DNA of 13,433 nt from an uncultured Hyphomicrobiales bacterium (GTDB lineage: Bacteria; Pseudomonadota; Alphaproteobacteria; Rhizobiales; Beijerinckiaceae): contig CAIWVR010000409.1 of assembly GCA_903916165.1 (NCBI GenBank), positions 1-13,433 of the forward strand, written 5' to 3'. Every line of letters starts with the position of its first letter. Positions within the stretch are counted from its first letter, which is position 1. The translations under genes were made by a program, and so were the position numbers. This document shows, piece by piece, positions 13,138-13,433 of the stretch. A model generated the notes under the pieces. It worked only from the letters and a program-made list of their open reading frames with translations. It made no database searches and was not told the DNA's origin.

Positions 13138-13433
13138 ATGTCCTTCCGCCTGATGCTGGTGCCTCGTTTTATCCCGCTGGGCCTCTCAGCCCTGATGGGT
13201 CTCGTCAGTCTGGTGGCGATGCTCTCGGGGGCTTCCTCGATCCTGCCCGTGATCGGTTTTTTGATCGGCGCCGGGCTCACGCTGCTTGGCCTGCACGATC
13301 TCGGCCAGACCAGACACGCGGTTCTGCGCAATTATCCTGTCTCCGGGCACCTTCGCTTTCTCCTCGAGTCGATCAGGCCCGAGATGCGGCAATATTTCTT
13401 CGAAGATGAAAAAAACGGCTTGCCGTTCAGCCG
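13138..13433 (+). CDS. FMN-binding glutamate synthase family protein, N-terminal part, cut by window edge
   Basis: The first 98 codons are present; the gene leaves the window at its 3' side. ATG 13138 follows GAGGATGG. The N-terminus is hydrophobic with two probable membrane spans (LMLVPRFIPLGLSALMGLVS and an ILPVIGFLIGAGLTLLGL stretch, about residues 5-52). Then comes the conserved family segment DLGQTRHAVLRNYPVSGHLR (54-73), FLLESIRPEMRQYFFEDEKN and GLPFS. This RHAVLRNYPVxGHLRxLLExIRPExRQYF pattern is what I know from membrane-anchored GltB-like FMN proteins (glutamate synthase central/FMN domains without the amidotransferase part). The catalytic domain lies outside the window. It appears unrelated to the catabolic locus. 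Confidence 0.88.
   Translation, partial: MSFRLMLVPRFIPLGLSALMGLVSLVAMLSGASSILPVIGFLIGAGLTLLGLHDLGQTRHAVLRNYPVSGHLRFLLESIRPEMRQYFFEDEKNGLPFS

Noticed and set aside
1..13433. CRISPR array, tRNA, insertion sequence or attachment site
   Set aside because: I saw no regularly spaced direct repeats, cloverleaf sequence, transposase or integrase coding region, or terminal inverted repeats with target duplications in the window.

Overview
The window looks like part of an alphaproteobacterial chromosome, perhaps Hyphomicrobiales or a relative. This is inferred from GC-rich third codon positions, Shine-Dalgarno-led genes and the families present; I could not run a taxonomic search. Most of it (about 1 to 12,200) reads as a catabolic locus for a small organic acid handled as a CoA thioester. 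The right edge (about 12,400 to 13,433) holds unrelated small genes and the start of an FMN-binding glutamate synthase-family gene.

Layout. 1-1185 (minus): the start of an ABC-type substrate-binding protein, then a TctC/Bug-type periplasmic binding protein. 1365-1856 (plus): a MarR regulator divergent from TctC, with an AT-rich imperfect palindrome between them. 1859-3555 (minus): a MaoC-fold protein and a CaiB/BaiF CoA-transferase, overlapping by 4 bases (ATGA). 3556-3798: a divergent control region with a nested palindrome. 3799-8195 (plus): a BadH-like dehydrogenase, a crotonase-fold protein, a 4,5-dihydroxyphthalate decarboxylase-like protein and a thiamine-diphosphate enzyme. 8355-10192 (plus): a second SDR and a second TctC-type binding protein. 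10423-12090 (plus): a secreted protein combining a carboxypeptidase-regulatory-like domain, one haem c motif and a seven-repeat Vgb-like beta-propeller.

How the genes may work together (inference). The binding proteins would capture the substrate, although no transporter membrane subunit is present. The CaiB/BaiF enzyme would load CoA. The MaoC-fold protein, BadH-like dehydrogenase and crotonase-fold protein would carry out hydration, oxidation and C-C cleavage steps like those that open alicyclic rings in the Bad pathway. The Pht5-like and ThDP enzymes suggest decarboxylation or carboligation steps.

The most interesting point is that the MaoC-fold protein lacks the canonical Asp/His dyad and the crotonase-fold protein lacks both canonical hydratase glutamates. 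Two apparent hydratases may therefore do something else. The haem c/propeller fusion is the other unusual protein.

I saw no tRNA, rRNA, CRISPR array, transposase or IS end. Long antisense ORFs opposite real genes were treated as shadows of GC-rich coding sequence.
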